A DNA stretch of 64,000 bases from JBBQNR01 sp963774075 (GCA_963774075.1 CAVZDP010000002.1:1-64000); one strand, 5' to 3'; shown: positions 18,548-27,942, counted from the stretch's first letter. The notes: generated by a model not told the origin, from the letters alone. Numbers and translations are program-made.

Positions 18548-18570
18548 GCCGGCAGACTACCGGCGCGTCG

Positions 18571-19644
18571 CTAGCTCAGGCGGTACCGGGCCAGCGCCGC
18601 CTCGTCGATCTCGACGCCGAGGCCCGGCGCGGTCGGCGGCTCTATCGCTCCCGCGACGACCTCGCACTCAGCCGCGCCCACCGTGCCGTCGAACAGCTCG
18701 GCGGTTGCGAGACCGTGCGCAAGGTCGCCCGCGCTCGGCAGCGCCTGCACGACATGAACCGCTCCCGCTATCCCGACCGGGCCATCGAGGGCGCTCGAGA
18801 GATAGACGGGAAGCTCCGCGGCGACCTCCAGGGCGGCGGCTGGACCGCCGACCTTGGCGAGCTTGACCGTAGCCGCGTCGCAGGCACCGGCGGCGCTCGC
18901 CCGGCGTGCATCCTCGGCGCTCGCCACGCTCTCGTCGGCAGCCACCGGGATCGAGACGCTCGCCCTCACCTTCGTCATGCCCGCGATATCCGGCGCCGGC
19001 TGCTCGGCGAGCTCGAGCTGGAGCGGCTCGAGCCGCAGCAGGCGCTCGACCGCCTCGGCTGCGGACCAGCACCCGTTCGCGTCCACCCGGATGCGCAGGC
19101 CGCTGCCTACCGCGGCGCGCACCGCCTCGACCTGCTCGACGTCCCCCTCCATGCCCACCTTGAGCTTGAGGGTGCGGAAGCCTCGCTCGACCGCGGCCAG
19201 CGCCTCACCGGCCACCGACTCGGGTGAGCCGGCGACGAGCGTGGCGTTGCACTCGACCACTCGCGGCACCGCCGCGCCCAGCAGTCGCCACGCCGGCTCG
19301 CCGTCGAGCTTTCCTTCCAGGTCCAGCAGGGCCAGCTCGACCGCGGCCAGCGCCTGCGGGCAGGCGCCGCTCGCAGCGCACGCGGAGACGAGCGCGCTCC
19401 TCGCGCCCCGAAGCTCGACTTCCTCGAGGAGCGGTCGGCAGCGCTGGTCGAGGTCCGTTGCGATCTCGGTGATCGAAGCCCCGCCTCGAAGCGCGAGCGG
19501 CGCAGCCTCCCCGAGCCCCTCCAGCCCATCGGCTCGCAGGCGCAGGAGCAGCAGCTCTCTGCGCTCCAGCCGTCCGCGAGCCGTCACATAAGGCTTCGAG
19601 AACCGCAGCGCGTACGGCACGATCTCGAGCCGCTCGATTCTCAC
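18571..19644 (-). CDS. menC: o-Succinylbenzoate synthase
   Basis: MenC dehydrates SHCHC to o-succinylbenzoate. It belongs to the enolase superfamily (muconate-lactonizing subgroup). The 357-residue protein has the KxK motif (FRTLKLKVG), the metal ligands RVDANGCW, LELAEQP and AADES, and a second Lys in TVKLAKVGG. Its ATG overlaps the menA stop (ATGA), so menB-menA-menC form one operon on the minus strand. Some relatives are dipeptide epimerases, but the context supports MenC. Confidence 0.93.
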   Translation of the reverse strand: MRIERLEIVPYALRFSKPYVTARGRLERRELLLLRLRADGLEGLGEAAPLALRGGASITEIATDLDQRCRPLLEEVELRGARSALVSACAASGACPQALAAVELALLDLEGKLDGEPAWRLLGAAVPRVVECNATLVAGSPESVAGEALAAVERGFRTLKLKVGMEGDVEQVEAVRAAVGSGLRIRVDANGCWSAAEAVERLLRLEPLQLELAEQPAPDIAGMTKVRASVSIPVAADESVASAEDARRASAAGACDAATVKLAKVGGPAAALEVAAELPVYLSSALDGPVGIAGAVHVVQALPSAGDLAHGLATAELFDGTVGAAECEVVAGAIEPPTAPGLGVEIDEAALARYRLS

Positions 19645-20609
19645 CCGCTCAGCAGCAGTCCCGCCGAGAGCAGCAGCGAGTAGACGGCGAGCAGCCGGCC
19701 GGTGCCCGCGAGGGCCGCGTTCAGCGACGGGCCGTCCACCCGGCGGCTGACCGTGCGGACGAGCGGAACCGCCAGCGGCAGAGAGGCGAGCGACAGCAGG
19801 ATCCAGGGATCCGCCTCACCGACGAGGACGAACGCCACCGTGGCCGCGTAGGCGGCGGCGAGCGTCGCCGCGTATGCGCGGCGGGCGCGCTCCCTGCCGA
19901 GGATCACCGCCAGCGTCCGCTTGCCGGCACGGCGGTCCGTGTCGACGTCGCGCACGTTGTTGACCATCAGGATCGCGGCCGAGAGCAGGCCGACCGGCAC
20001 CGCAAGCTCGAACGCGAGCGCTCTCAGCTCCTCGGTCTGCACGTAGTAGGAGCCGACGACGGCAACGATGCCGAAGAAGCAGAACACGAACACCTCGCCC
20101 AGGCCCTCGTAGCCGTACGGGCGCGGGCCGCCGGTGTAGAGGACGCCGGCGAGGATCGACGCCGCGCCGATCGCGAGCAGCTCCCAGCCTACGAGCGCGA
20201 TCAGATAGGCGCCGAAGGCGACGGCGACCGCGAAGGCGAGCCACGTGGCGACCAGCACCCGCCGGGGCGCGACGAGCCCCGACGCGGTCACCCGCACGGG
20301 GCCGAGCCGGTCCTCGGTGTCGGCGCCGCGCCGGGCATCGGAGTAGTCGTTGGAGAGGTTGGTCCCGATCTGGATGAAGATGCTGCCGGCGAGCGCCGCG
20401 ACGAAGGCGAGCGGGCGGAACACGTCCTCCGAGGCTGCGAGCGCCGTTCCCACCAGCACGGGCGCGATCGCCGCCGGCAGGGTGCGCGGTCTGGCGGCCG
20501 CGATCCAGATCCGGAAAGGGAGGCCGCCGCCGCCCGCGAGGCGGACCCGCTCGGAGCCCTCAGGGCCGGCGGGGAAACCGCGAGAAGTCCGGCTTGCGCT
20601 TCTGGACAT
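19641..20609 (-). CDS. menA: 1,4-Dihydroxy-2-naphthoate polyprenyltransferase
   Basis: MenA is a UbiA-family membrane enzyme that attaches the polyprenyl tail to DHNA with loss of CO2. The protein has about eight membrane helices and both Asp-rich motifs: NLSNDYSDARRGAD, and NNVRDVDTDRRAGKRTL. Homology begins at RIWIAAARPRTLPAA. The only canonical start before that is the ATG at 20609, which lies inside the menB 3' end (50-bp overlap) and gives 322 residues. A start closer to the homology would need an unusual codon. The 3' end overlaps menC by 4 bp. Confidence 0.93.
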   Translation of the reverse strand: MSRSASRTSRGFPAGPEGSERVRLAGGGGLPFRIWIAAARPRTLPAAIAPVLVGTALAASEDVFRPLAFVAALAGSIFIQIGTNLSNDYSDARRGADTEDRLGPVRVTASGLVAPRRVLVATWLAFAVAVAFGAYLIALVGWELLAIGAASILAGVLYTGGPRPYGYEGLGEVFVFCFFGIVAVVGSYYVQTEELRALAFELAVPVGLLSAAILMVNNVRDVDTDRRAGKRTLAVILGRERARRAYAATLAAAYAATVAFVLVGEADPWILLSLASLPLAVPLVRTVSRRVDGPSLNAALAGTGRLLAVYSLLLSAGLLLSG

Positions 20610-21405
20610 ACGCGTCGCGACCCTCCTGGCCTTCCTCGGTCATGTAGAAGAGCAGGGTCGCGTCGCCGGCGAACTGCTGCAGGCCCGCGAGCCCGTCGCT
20701 GTCGGCGTTGAACGCCCCCTTCAGCATCCGCAGCGCGAGCGGGGAATGGGCGAGCATCTCGCGGCACCACTGCACGGTCTCCTCCTCGAGGCGCTCGAGC
20801 GGGACGACCGTGTTGACGAGACCCATCTCGAGCGCCTCGCGGGCGTCGTACTGGCGGCACAGGAACCAGATCTCGCGCGCCTTCTTGTGCCCGACGATCC
20901 GTGCGAGGTAGCCGGCGCCATAGCCACCGTCGAAGCTTCCGACCTTCGGGCCGGTCTGGCCGAAGCGGGCGTTGTCCGCCGCGATCGTGAGGTCGCAGAC
21001 CACATGCAGCACGTGGCCGCCGCCGATCGCATAGCCGGCGACCATCGCCACCACGGGCTTGGGCAGCCGCCTGATCTGGACCTGGAGGTCGAGCACGTTG
21101 AGGCGCCCGATCCCCTGCTTGGCGATGGCGTCGTCGCCGATGTAGCCGTCGTCGCCACGGATGCGCTGATCGCCGCCGGAGCAGAACGCCTCCGATCCCT
21201 CGCCGGTGAGGACGACCACGCCGACCGCGGGATCGTCGCGCGCCCTGTCGAACGCGTCCGAGAGCTCGAACAGCGTCTGGGGGCGGAACGCGTTGCGCAC
21301 TTCGGGCCGAGCGATCGTGACCTTCGCGATCCCCTCAGCGTCGCCCGTCCCGGTCTCGTACCGTATGTCGTCGTAGGTTCCGCTCGCCGCCCAGCCGTAA
21401 TCCAT
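20560..21405 (-). CDS. menB: 1,4-Dihydroxy-2-naphthoyl-CoA synthase
   Basis: MenB closes the second ring of the naphthoquinone from o-succinylbenzoyl-CoA (crotonase superfamily). The 281-residue protein has CSGGDQRIRGDDGY, the oxyanion loop AGYAIGGGHVLHVVCDLTIA, the catalytic Asp region GSFDGGYGAGYLARIVG and the C-terminal RKPDFSRFPRRP typical of MenB. It starts 39 bp from the divergent menE. The gap contains an oppositely oriented ribosome-binding site for each gene, so the promoters must overlap coding sequence. Confidence 0.96.
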   Translation of the reverse strand: MDYGWAASGTYDDIRYETGTGDAEGIAKVTIARPEVRNAFRPQTLFELSDAFDRARDDPAVGVVVLTGEGSEAFCSGGDQRIRGDDGYIGDDAIAKQGIGRLNVLDLQVQIRRLPKPVVAMVAGYAIGGGHVLHVVCDLTIAADNARFGQTGPKVGSFDGGYGAGYLARIVGHKKAREIWFLCRQYDAREALEMGLVNTVVPLERLEEETVQWCREMLAHSPLALRMLKGAFNADSDGLAGLQQFAGDATLLFYMTEEGQEGRDAYVQKRKPDFSRFPRRP

Positions 21406-21444
21406 CAGACCTCCTCCGCGCGAACGATAACCCTACGGAGGCGC

Positions 21445-22794
21445 ATGAGGACCGACAACTGGCTTTCCAAAGCAGCGGCGACGACGCCCGAGCGGCTGGC
21501 GCTGGTCGCGGGCGGCGAACGGATCACCTTCGCCGAGCTGGAGGCGCGCTCGCTCGGGGCGGCGTCCAGGTTGGCCGGGCTCGGAGCCGGCCCCGGGTCG
21601 CGCGTGGGCCTCACACTCGAGGCCGGCGCCGAGTACGTCGTCCTGTTGCACGCCCTCGCCAAACTGGGCGCTGTCGCCGTTCCACTTAACCCGCGCCTCG
21701 AGGCGGGCGAGCTCGAGCGGCGCCTGGACGGCGCCGGCGCCACGCTTTCGATATCGGACCCCGCCCAGCTCGCGGAGGCGCCGCAGCGAGAGGTATCGCA
21801 GGCCACGAGCCTCGACCTCGACGCCCCGAGCTGCGTCATCCACACCTCCGGCACCAGCGGCCGCGCGCGGACGGTCGAGCTGACCTGGGGCAACCACCTT
21901 TGGAGCGCGCTCGCCTCGGCGGCCCGCATCGGCGTCGACCCCGGCGACCGCTGGCTGTGCTCGCTTCCGCTTCATCACATCGGCGGTCTCGCGATCGTGC
22001 TGCGGGGCGCCGTCTACGGCACGGCGACCGTGCTGGAGCGCTTCGACGCGGCGCGAGTGAGGGAGATGATGAACGCCGGGGAGGTGACCGTCGCTTCCCT
22101 CGTCGGGACGACGCTGGCGCGGCTGCTCGATGCCGGCGCCGACCTGGCGCGACTTCGCTGCGCGCTCGTTGGCGGCGGGCCGGTCGCAGGAGACGTGCTC
22201 GGCCGTGCGCTGGACGCGGGCGCCCCGCTCGCCCCGACGTACGGCCTCACCGAGGCCGCCTCGCAGGTGACGACGCTGCCGCCCGGCGAGGCGCGCCGCC
22301 GGCCTGGCTCGGCGGGCACGCCGCTCCTCCCCACCGAGGTGCGCATCGACGGCGACGGCGTCATCCTCGTGCGCGGCCCGACGGTGTCAGCCGCCTGCGC
22401 GGGAGAGGGCGGCTGGCTTCGCACCGGTGACCGTGGCAGGCTCGGCGAGGACGGTCATCTCCACGTTGAAGGCCGCGCCGACGACGTGATCGTGACGGGG
22501 GGCGAGAACGTGTCGCCGGAGGCAGTCGAACGGGCGCTCCTCCAGCACCCCGCCGTTGACGATGCCGCCGTCATCGGGGCCGAGGACTCCGAGTGGCAGC
22601 AGGCGGTGACCGCGCTCGTCGTCGTTCGCGACGGCACGGCCGCGGACGAGGGCGAGCTGCGCGACTTCTGCCGCGGACGGCTCGCGCCGCACGAGGTGCC
22701 GAAGCGAATCGCGTTCGTCGACCGCCTGCCGCGCGACCCGCAGGGAAAGCTGCGCCGGCGCGAGCTTCGCGCGAGCGGCTCCGGGTCCGGCTGA
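21445..22794 (+). CDS. menE: o-Succinylbenzoate-CoA ligase
   Basis: MenE adenylates o-succinylbenzoate and transfers it to CoA (ANL superfamily). The 449-residue protein has the P-loop-like IHTSGTSGRARTVELTW, SLPLHHIGG, PTYGLTEAASQV, GWLRTGDRG, the hinge GRADDVIVTGGENVSPEAVE and the catalytic Lys in DPQGKLRRREL. The ATG at 21445 is preceded by ACGGAGG. A long open frame further upstream is antisense to menB and is not coding. Divergent from menB. Confidence 0.95.
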   Translation: MRTDNWLSKAAATTPERLALVAGGERITFAELEARSLGAASRLAGLGAGPGSRVGLTLEAGAEYVVLLHALAKLGAVAVPLNPRLEAGELERRLDGAGATLSISDPAQLAEAPQREVSQATSLDLDAPSCVIHTSGTSGRARTVELTWGNHLWSALASAARIGVDPGDRWLCSLPLHHIGGLAIVLRGAVYGTATVLERFDAARVREMMNAGEVTVASLVGTTLARLLDAGADLARLRCALVGGGPVAGDVLGRALDAGAPLAPTYGLTEAASQVTTLPPGEARRRPGSAGTPLLPTEVRIDGDGVILVRGPTVSAACAGEGGWLRTGDRGRLGEDGHLHVEGRADDVIVTGGENVSPEAVERALLQHPAVDDAAVIGAEDSEWQQAVTALVVVRDGTAADEGELRDFCRGRLAPHEVPKRIAFVDRLPRDPQGKLRRRELRASGSGSG

Positions 22795-22808
22795 TACCCT
22801 CGCCAACC

Positions 22809-23831
22809 GTGCCGGAACCCGCTGCAAAAACCGACCAAAGAACCGACGTCTTCTACGACGACGACGCCGACCTTGGAAAGCTCTCGGGCAAGAAAGTGGC
22901 GGTCCTCGGCTACGGCTCGCAGGGGCACGCGCACGCCCTGAACCTCAAGGAGTCGGGCGTCGACGTGGTCGTCGGGTTGCGGCCGGACTCGGCGAGCCGC
23001 GAGGAGGCCGAGAAGGCCGGGCTGAGGGTGCTCGACGTCGCAGACGCGGCCAGCGAAGGTGACGTCGTGATGATCCTGCTCCCGGACGAGAAGCAGGCGG
23101 AGGTCTGGCAGAAGGAGATCGCCGACGGTCTCGCGCCCGGCAACCTGCTGCTGTTCGCCCACGGGTTCACGATCCACTTCGGCCAGATAGAGCCGCCGCC
23201 GGAGATCGACGTCGGCATGGTCGCTCCGAAGGGCCCGGGTCATCTCGTGCGGCGCCAGTTCGCCGAGGGCCGCGGCGTCCCGGGGCTGATCGCCATCCAT
23301 CAGGACTCGACCGGCACGGCCAAGGATCTGATCCTGGCCTACGCGAGGGGAATCGGCTGCACGCGCGCCGGGGTCATCGAGACCACGTTCAAGGACGAGG
23401 CCGAAACGGACCTGTTCGGCGAGCAGTCCGTGCTCTGCGGCGGAGCCACCGAGTTGGTGCGGGCCGGCTTCGAGACGCTCGTGGAGGCCGGGTACGACCC
23501 GAGGCTCGCGTACTTCGAGTGCCTGCACGAGCTCAAGCTGATAGTCGACCTCATGTACGAGAAGGGCATCACCGGCATGCGCGAGTCGATCTCGAACACC
23601 GCCGAGTACGGTGACCTCACCCGCGGCAAGAGAGTGATCGGACCGGAGGTGCGCGCCGAGATGAAGAAAATCCTCGCCGACATCCAGTCCGGCGACTTCG
23701 CCAGGGAGTGGATAGCGGAGAACCGCGCCGGCCAGGAGAACTTCCAGCGCCTGCGCGAGGAACAGAAGGGCCACCAGGTGGAGAAGGTCGGAAGCCGTCT
23801 GCGCCAGATGATGCCCTGGATCAAAGAATGA
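22809..23831 (+). CDS. ilvC: Ketol-acid reductoisomerase (class I)
   Basis: IlvC isomerises and reduces acetolactate or acetohydroxybutyrate with Mg2+ and NAD(P)H, the second step of branched-chain synthesis. The 340-residue, short class I form has the Rossmann motif VLGYGSQGHAHALNL, the cofactor loop GLRPDSAS, MVAPKGPGHLVR, metal ligands in FKDEAETDLFGEQ, and YFECLHELKLIVDLMYE. The GTG at 22809 lies 15 bp after menE. ATACCCT between the two genes could be a -10 for a near-leaderless transcript. Its stop overlaps the next start (ATGA). Confidence 0.96.
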   Translation: MPEPAAKTDQRTDVFYDDDADLGKLSGKKVAVLGYGSQGHAHALNLKESGVDVVVGLRPDSASREEAEKAGLRVLDVADAASEGDVVMILLPDEKQAEVWQKEIADGLAPGNLLLFAHGFTIHFGQIEPPPEIDVGMVAPKGPGHLVRRQFAEGRGVPGLIAIHQDSTGTAKDLILAYARGIGCTRAGVIETTFKDEAETDLFGEQSVLCGGATELVRAGFETLVEAGYDPRLAYFECLHELKLIVDLMYEKGITGMRESISNTAEYGDLTRGKRVIGPEVRAEMKKILADIQSGDFAREWIAENRAGQENFQRLREEQKGHQVEKVGSRLRQMMPWIKE

Positions 23832-24408
23832 CGCCGGATTATCCGGTCACCTTCGAGGTCGACTACCCCGAGCAGGTCTCGCGCGGCAAGATCTTCTACA
23901 AGTGGCTGCTCGCGCTCCCGCACTACCTGGCGCTCTCCGTGGTGCAGCCGCTCATCTACCTGGCGCTGATCGTCTGGTGGTTCCTGTGGCTGCGCAAGCC
24001 CTACCCCTGGCCGCTGTTCAACCTGCTCACGATGTCTCTGCGCTGGAACGCCAACGTCCTCGCCTACATCGGCCTGCTGCGCGACGAGTATCCGCCGTTC
24101 GCGGGCGAGCCGGCTATTACGAGCCCGTGCGGCTGTGGTTCGAGTACCAGCGTGACCAGGAGTTCTCGCGGCCGCTGCTCCTCTTCAAGACGCTGGTCCT
24201 CGCGATCCCGCACTACATAGCACTGGCCGTGCTCGGTGTCGCGGCGCTCGGGCTCCTGGTCGTCGCCTGGTTCGCGATCCTCTTCACCGGCAGGATCCCG
24301 CTCACGATCTTCGAGTTCCTTGTCGGAGTCCAGCGGTGGAGCTACCGTGTCGCTGCCTACGCCTTCATCCTGACGACCGACCGCTACCCGCCTTTCAGCC
24401 TGCGCTAG
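23828..24408 (+). pseudogene. DUF4389 membrane protein with a single-base frameshift
   Basis: The ATG at 23828 overlaps the ilvC stop. The first DUF4389-type unit reads YPVTFEVDYPEQ, KWLLALPHYLAL and LLRDEYPPF. Near 24112 the frame must change to continue with YYEPVRLWFEYQ and a second unit ending TDRYPPFSLR at 24408. Restoring one G in GAGCCGGCTAT would give an uninterrupted protein of about 193 residues, similar to the next gene. The membrane segments and the paired-unit design match the 24419 gene, so this is a recent lesion or a sequence error. Function unknown. Confidence 0.8.
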
Positions 24409-24418
24409 GAGGAGAAAG

Positions 24419-25012
24419 ATGGAAGCAAGCGCTCAGCCGCCCACCACGGACTATCCGGTCCGCTTCGACGTCGAGTATCCGGAGCGGCTCTCGCACTGGA
24501 AGCCCCTCGTCAAGTGGCTGCTCGCGCTCCCGCATTACATCGTGCTCTACCTGCTCGGGATCGTGTCGAGCGTGCTCGTCCTGATCGCGTTCTTCGCGAT
24601 CCTGTTCACTAAGAAGTGGCCGCGCAGCATGTTCGACTTCACCGTTCAGATCCAGCGCTGGACCGCGAACGTGTTCGCGTACGTCATGTTGCTTCGAGAC
24701 GAGTATCCGCCCTTTACGGGCGAGGCCGGCAGGTATCCGGTCACGTTCGAGGTCGACTACGACGACAATCTCTCGCGCTGGCAGATCTTCCTCAAGTGGC
24801 TGTTCGCGATCCCGCACCTGATCGTGCTCGTCGTGCTGTCGATCGTGGTGTCCATCCTCCTGATCGTCGCGTTCTTCGCGATCCTGTTCACCGGCAGGTT
24901 CCCTCGCGGGCTGTTCGACTTCATGGTCGGTACCTACCGCTGGTACATGCGCGTCTACGCCTATGCGTTCCTGCTCATGACCGACCGCTACCCGCCTTTC
25001 AGCCTGGACTAG
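24419..25012 (+). CDS. Two-unit DUF4389 membrane protein
   Basis: The 197-residue protein carries two tandem DUF4389 units (about residues 9-100 and 102-197). Each has the pattern YPV.F.V.Y...LS.W, KWL.A.PH, a membrane helix pair ending AFFAILFT, and DRYPPF or RDEYPPF. GGAGGAGAAAG precedes the ATG. It lies 10 bp after the frameshifted relative, so the pair arose by tandem duplication of a gene that is itself an internal duplication. It is an integral membrane protein whose function is not known to me. Confidence 0.88.
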   Translation: MEASAQPPTTDYPVRFDVEYPERLSHWKPLVKWLLALPHYIVLYLLGIVSSVLVLIAFFAILFTKKWPRSMFDFTVQIQRWTANVFAYVMLLRDEYPPFTGEAGRYPVTFEVDYDDNLSRWQIFLKWLFAIPHLIVLVVLSIVVSILLIVAFFAILFTGRFPRGLFDFMVGTYRWYMRVYAYAFLLMTDRYPPFSLD

Positions 25013-25100
25013 GTTCGCCGGCCCACCGGGGGCATGAGCCCGGCCGTGGGCGGGGCGTTCGCTATGCTCGGCTGCCCCCCGATCCCTCTTCGAGAGTCGT

Positions 25101-26300
25101 ATGTCGAACGTCTTCAGCAAGGACTACCTGATGACTGCGGGCCCCACGCCGCTGCCGCCCGCGGTGTCGCAGGTGATGGCCGAGCCGATCGTCTATCACC
25201 GCGCCCCGGCCTTCGTGGAGATCTACGAGCGCGTGCTGCGCCGCCTGCGAGCGGTGTTCCAGACCGAGAGCGAGGTGCTGCTATTCGCCGCCTCGGGCAC
25301 CGGGGCGATGGAATCCGCGGTCGCCAACCTGGTCGCGCCCGGTGATGTCGCGGTGGTCGCCTCCTGCGGCAAGTTCGGTCAGCGCTGGGCCGAGCTCTGC
25401 GACGCCTACGGCGCCGAGACCCGCCACCTCGAGGTCGAATGGGGCCAGGTCGTGGAACCGGAGGCGATCGACGAGGCGCTCGCCGCGGCCGGCGGAGAGG
25501 CGAGAGTCATCTTTACGACCCAGTCGGAGACCTCGACCGGCGCCGTCAACGACGTGCGCGCGATCACGGAGGTCGCTCACCGCCACGGTGCGGTCGCCTG
25601 CTTCGACGCGGTCTCAGGGCTCGGCGTAATCGACCTCCCGACGGATGCATGGGAGGTGGACGTCGTGGTCTCGGGGTCGCAGAAAGCGCTGATGTGTCCG
25701 CCCGGGCTCGCATTCGCCACGGTGTCGGACCGCGCGCTCGAGGCCGCTCGTGAAGCTCGCTCCCGCGGCGCGCGCAGCTACTACTTCGATTGGGAGAAGA
25801 CGCGCAAGGGCCAGCTGAAGGACCCGCCCGACAGTCCTTTCACGCCGGCCGTCACGCTGGTGCGGGCGCTGGACGTCGCGCTCGAGATGATCGAGCGCGA
25901 GACGCTCGAGGGCGTCTTCGAGCGCCATGCCGTCCTGGGGCGGGCAGCGCGCGAAGCCGTGAAGGCGCTCGGCCTAGAGCTCTTTCCCGCCGAGAACGAC
26001 AACGCCAACGTCGTGACGGTCGTGAAGGTCCCCGACGGAGTCGACGGCGCGAAGATCCCGAAGATGATGCGCGACCGTTTCCGCGTCACGATCGCGGGCG
26101 GGCAGGCGCACCTGAAGGGCAAGATCGTCCGCGTCGCGCACTGCGGCTACTACGGCGCCTTCGACGTCCTGAGCACGATCGCGGCGCTCGAGATGACGCT
26201 CAGCGAGCTCGGCGCCGACGTCACGCTCGGGGTCGGCGTCGCGGCGGCCCAGCAGGTCTTCTTAGAGGCCGGCGTCCCGACCGCCCAGCCGGTCGGCTAG
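25101..26300 (+). CDS. Class V aminotransferase (serine-pyruvate/alanine-glyoxylate or phosphoserine type)
   Basis: This 399-residue fold-type I PLP enzyme has TAGPTPLPP at the N-terminus, ASGTGAMES, a cofactor Asp in CFDAVSGLG and the Schiff-base Lys in VSGSQKALMCPPGL. serA starts 4 bp after its stop, so it may supply the transamination step of serine synthesis (phosphohydroxypyruvate to phosphoserine). Sequence alone does not separate that from alanine-glyoxylate transaminase. A TATGCT hexamer at 25061 could be its -10 element. Confidence 0.88.
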   Translation: MSNVFSKDYLMTAGPTPLPPAVSQVMAEPIVYHRAPAFVEIYERVLRRLRAVFQTESEVLLFAASGTGAMESAVANLVAPGDVAVVASCGKFGQRWAELCDAYGAETRHLEVEWGQVVEPEAIDEALAAAGGEARVIFTTQSETSTGAVNDVRAITEVAHRHGAVACFDAVSGLGVIDLPTDAWEVDVVVSGSQKALMCPPGLAFATVSDRALEAAREARSRGARSYYFDWEKTRKGQLKDPPDSPFTPAVTLVRALDVALEMIERETLEGVFERHAVLGRAAREAVKALGLELFPAENDNANVVTVVKVPDGVDGAKIPKMMRDRFRVTIAGGQAHLKGKIVRVAHCGYYGAFDVLSTIAALEMTLSELGADVTLGVGVAAAQQVFLEAGVPTAQPVG

Positions 26301-26304
26301 CGGC

Positions 26305-27939
26305 GTGACGGACCAAAACGGCTACAAGGTACTCGTAAAGGAGAAGATCGCCGACGCCGGCGTCGAGCTGCTGCGCCGGCACTTCGACGTCGACGTCCGC
26401 ACGGACATGAGCGACGACGAGTTGCTCGAGGCGATCGCCGGCTACGAGGGGATCGTCATCCGCTCCGGCACGAAGCTGACGGCTGACCTGATCGAGCGCG
26501 GAGAGCGGCTGAAGGTGATCGGGCGCGCGGGCATCGGCGTGGACAACGTGGACGTCCCCGCCGCGACGAAGCGCGGCATCATCGTCGCGAACGCGCCCGA
26601 GTCCAACATCGTGGCCGCCGCCGAGCACACGGTCGCGATGCTGCTGGCCCAGGCGCGCAACATCCCTCAGGCGCACGGCTCGCTCAAGTCCGGCAAGTGG
26701 GAGCGCAGCAAGTTCGGGGGCGTCGAGGTCTACGAGAAGACGCTCGGCATCGTCGGCTTCGGCCGCATCGGGCAGCTCGTGGCCCAGCGCGCGAAGGGGT
26801 TCGGGATGTCGGTGCTCGCCTTCGACCCGTACGTCTCGGCGGAGAGGTTCAAGGAGCTGGGGGTGGAGCACTCGTCCGACGTCGGCGACGTGTATGCGCG
26901 CTCCGACGTGATCACCATCCACCTGCCGAAGACCCCCGACACGATCGACTTCGTCGACGCCGCGGCGTTCGCGCGCATGAAGGACGGCGTGCGGATCGTG
27001 AACTGCGCCCGCGGCGAGCTGCTCGACCTCCAGGCGCTCCAGGATGCTCTCGACTCCGGCAAGGTGGCCGGAGCGAGCATCGACGTCTTCCCGGACGAGC
27101 CGGTGACCGAGCACCCGCTCTTCGCCTACGACAACGTCATCGTGACCCCACATCTCGGCGCGTCGACGATCGAGGCGCAGGACCGCGCCGGGGTAATCAC
27201 CGCCCAGCAGGTGGTGGCGGCGCTCACAGGCGGGCTCGTGGCCAACGCGGTCAACATCCCGACGGTCCACAGCGAGGACCTCGCGGTGCTCGAGCCCTTC
27301 ATGCCGCTCGCGACGCAGCTCGGCAGGCTCGCGATGTCGCTCGCGGCGCGCACGTCGGTCGACCGCATCGAGGTCGCCTACACCGGTCACGTCGCCGAGT
27401 TCGACACCCGGCTCGTGACGCTGTCGGTCCTGAACGGGGCTCTCGCCGGGCGGATCGAGGAGAACGTAAACCTCGTCAACGCATCGGCGATCGCCGAGGA
27501 GCGCGGTATCAAGGTGACCGAGGTCAAGGAGCACGAGTCACGCGACTACGCGAACCTGCTGTCGGCTGCCGTCGTCGCCGACGGCGAGCGGGTCGAGGTC
27601 GCCGGCACGACCTTTGGGCCTCGTCACGTGCCGCACCTTGTGTCCGCTTACGGCCAGAGCTTCAACATCGAGCTCGAGAAGCACATGGTGATCTTCCGCT
27701 ACTCCGACGTGCCCGGGATGATCGGCAGAATCGGCACGATCCTCGGCGAGCACGGCATCAACATCGCGTCGACGGCGGTGGGGCGCGAGCCGGACCACGA
27801 TCCTGAGCGCCCGGCGGGCGGCGGTACGGGTCGCCTCGCGGTGATGGTGGTCACGACGGACTCGCCCGTCACCGACGAGGTGATCAAAGCCCTGCTCGCC
27901 ACCGACGGCTTCCAGGACGGCCGTGCGGTCACTCTGTAG
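26305..27939 (+). CDS. serA: D-3-phosphoglycerate dehydrogenase
   Basis: SerA oxidises 3-phosphoglycerate with NAD, the committed step of serine synthesis. The 544-residue long form has the substrate domain, a Rossmann domain (GIVGFGRIGQLVAQRA), the catalytic Arg in NCARGELLD and His in PHLGAST. An intervening ASB domain (~320-455) and a C-terminal ACT domain (VIFRYSDVPGMIGRIGTIL) follow. The ACT domain carries a polar insertion of about 15 residues (REPDHDPERPAGGG). The GTG at 26305 is 4 bp after the aminotransferase. Serine feedback control is typical of this form but not shown by the sequence. Confidence 0.95.
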   Translation: MTDQNGYKVLVKEKIADAGVELLRRHFDVDVRTDMSDDELLEAIAGYEGIVIRSGTKLTADLIERGERLKVIGRAGIGVDNVDVPAATKRGIIVANAPESNIVAAAEHTVAMLLAQARNIPQAHGSLKSGKWERSKFGGVEVYEKTLGIVGFGRIGQLVAQRAKGFGMSVLAFDPYVSAERFKELGVEHSSDVGDVYARSDVITIHLPKTPDTIDFVDAAAFARMKDGVRIVNCARGELLDLQALQDALDSGKVAGASIDVFPDEPVTEHPLFAYDNVIVTPHLGASTIEAQDRAGVITAQQVVAALTGGLVANAVNIPTVHSEDLAVLEPFMPLATQLGRLAMSLAARTSVDRIEVAYTGHVAEFDTRLVTLSVLNGALAGRIEENVNLVNASAIAEERGIKVTEVKEHESRDYANLLSAAVVADGERVEVAGTTFGPRHVPHLVSAYGQSFNIELEKHMVIFRYSDVPGMIGRIGTILGEHGINIASTAVGREPDHDPERPAGGGTGRLAVMVVTTDSPVTDEVIKALLATDGFQDGRAVTL

Positions 27940-27942
27940 ACG

